Assembly (NCBI GenBank): GCA_017540355.1
Contig: JAFYBE010000064.1
Coordinates: 1-35,468 of the forward strand
DNA: 35,468 bases
Source: Lachnospiraceae bacterium
GTDB lineage: Bacteria > Bacillota > Clostridia > Lachnospirales > Lachnospiraceae
Direction of reading: 5' to 3'
Under the pieces are notes generated by a model. That model made no database searches and had not been told where the DNA came from. It saw only the letters and a list, made by a program, of their open reading frames with translations. Below, one piece after another: positions 34,865 to 35,468 of the stretch. The translations under genes were made by a program, and so were the position numbers. How positions within the stretch are numbered: the stretch's first letter is position 1; each line of letters begins with the position of its first letter.

Positions 34865-34867
34865 TTT

Positions 34868-35468
34868 ATGGCAGATAAGATTAAGGTGCGCATAAAGTTT
34901 TCGAAGCATGGGGCGGTTAAGTTCGTCGGACATCTGGACTTTATGCGGTATTTTCAAAAGTGCATAAGAAGAGCGAAGACTGACATCGCTTATTCCGAAG
35001 GTTTTTCGCCGCATCAGATAATGAGTTTTGCGACGGCGCTTGGAGTGGGCGTTGAGACGGACGGAGATTATCTTGATATCGAGGTCAATTCGCTTACGTC
35101 GTGCGATGAGCTTAAGGATAAGCTTAATGAGACAATGGCTGAAGGCGTAAGGGTTGAGAATGTTGTGATCCTGCCCGACGGTACGTCCAATGCTATGAGT
35201 TCGGTCGCTGCTGCGGGATATATCCTTTATAAAAGAGACGGAAATGCTTTTGACGATAAGCTGATAAATTCCGCGAAAGAGGTCCTTGAAGCTGACAGTA
35301 TCATGATCCGTAAAGAGAATAAGAAGGCCAAGAAAAAGGGCCGTGCCGTTGAAGGCGTCAATGATTATATAGAGACGGATATCAAAGAGCATATATATGA
35401 GGCATCAATGACAGGAGATAACTTTAAGTGTCTGGTGGATGCTTCGAGTGCGGGCAATATGCGTCCGA
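34868..35468 (+). CDS. DUF2344 (TIGR03936) radical SAM-linked protein, 3' end cut
   Basis: The start at 34868 is the ATG of VRIKFSKHGAVKFVGHLDFM, the conserved N-terminus of the radical SAM-linked DUF2344 family; YSEGFSPHQIMSFATALGVG follows. The frame is open to the window end, so 200 codons are visible and the stop is missing. It is 3 bases after the radical SAM stop, and the two probably work together. Families of this kind often precede RNase G and rpmA/rplU genes, which would lie beyond the window. Confidence 0.85.
   Translation, partial: MADKIKVRIKFSKHGAVKFVGHLDFMRYFQKCIRRAKTDIAYSEGFSPHQIMSFATALGVGVETDGDYLDIEVNSLTSCDELKDKLNETMAEGVRVENVVILPDGTSNAMSSVAAAGYILYKRDGNAFDDKLINSAKEVLEADSIMIRKENKKAKKKGRAVEGVNDYIETDIKEHIYEASMTGDNFKCLVDASSAGNMRP

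Noticed and set aside
34274-35392. Long open frame of 372 codons on the - strand
   Set aside because: It is antisense to the radical SAM and DUF2344 genes, has a low-complexity and unfamiliar product, and the + strand frames are clearly conserved families.

Overview
The window looks like a chromosomal core region of a Gram-positive anaerobe of class Clostridia, most likely family Lachnospiraceae (a Butyrivibrio/Roseburia-like organism). The basis is gene content and order: asp23-fakA-recG, DUF2953-gerW, a CD1871A-like CXXC peptide beside a membrane ferredoxin, a clostripain lipoprotein, and the radical SAM/DUF2344 pair. Shine-Dalgarno sites are strong GGAGG types and the GC content is moderate to low. 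The genus is inferred; no rRNA is present. All genes lie on the + strand.

Layout. (1) 1-8568: branched-chain amino acid and Holliday junction genes interleaved: ilvN (5' end missing), ilvC (interrupted by an in-frame TAG), ruvA, a MATE exporter, a ketopantoate-reductase-like protein, an SDR-family protein, leuC, leuD, ruvB. (2) 8572-16344: envelope and division genes: zapA, a U32 protein, a single-chain fusion of a SEDS glycosyltransferase with a class B penicillin-binding protein, a small unknown gene, DUF2953, gerW and a coiled-coil/J-domain protein. (3) 16354-22042: rpmB with its own promoter and terminator, then asp23, fakA, recG and a DegV/FakB lipid-binding protein. (4) 22100-25706: an extracytoplasmic redox group (membrane thioredoxin, a 46-residue CXXC peptide, a polyferredoxin-type membrane protein) and a clostripain lipoprotein with an acidic, aromatic tail. 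(5) 25707-26133: the only long non-coding stretch. It holds a regular array of four 39-bp inverted-repeat units at an exact 74-bp period, followed by a strong promoter and a GC-rich leader. (6) 26134-32346: a type IIA topoisomerase pair (GyrB-like B subunit, and an A subunit without a GyrA box), rsmD, coaD and a coiled-coil protein, closed by a terminator. (7) 32389-35468: a small membrane protein, a TIGR03960-type radical SAM protein and its DUF2344 partner, cut by the window end.

The most unusual items are the phased TTACGGAA/TTCCGTAA array upstream of the topoisomerase operon, the amber codon in ilvC in place of a conserved glutamine, the SEDS-PBP fusion, the D/E/Y-rich tail of the clostripain, and the A subunit that lacks the gyrase-specific box. 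No CRISPR-cas, prophage, insertion sequence, tRNA or rRNA was found.
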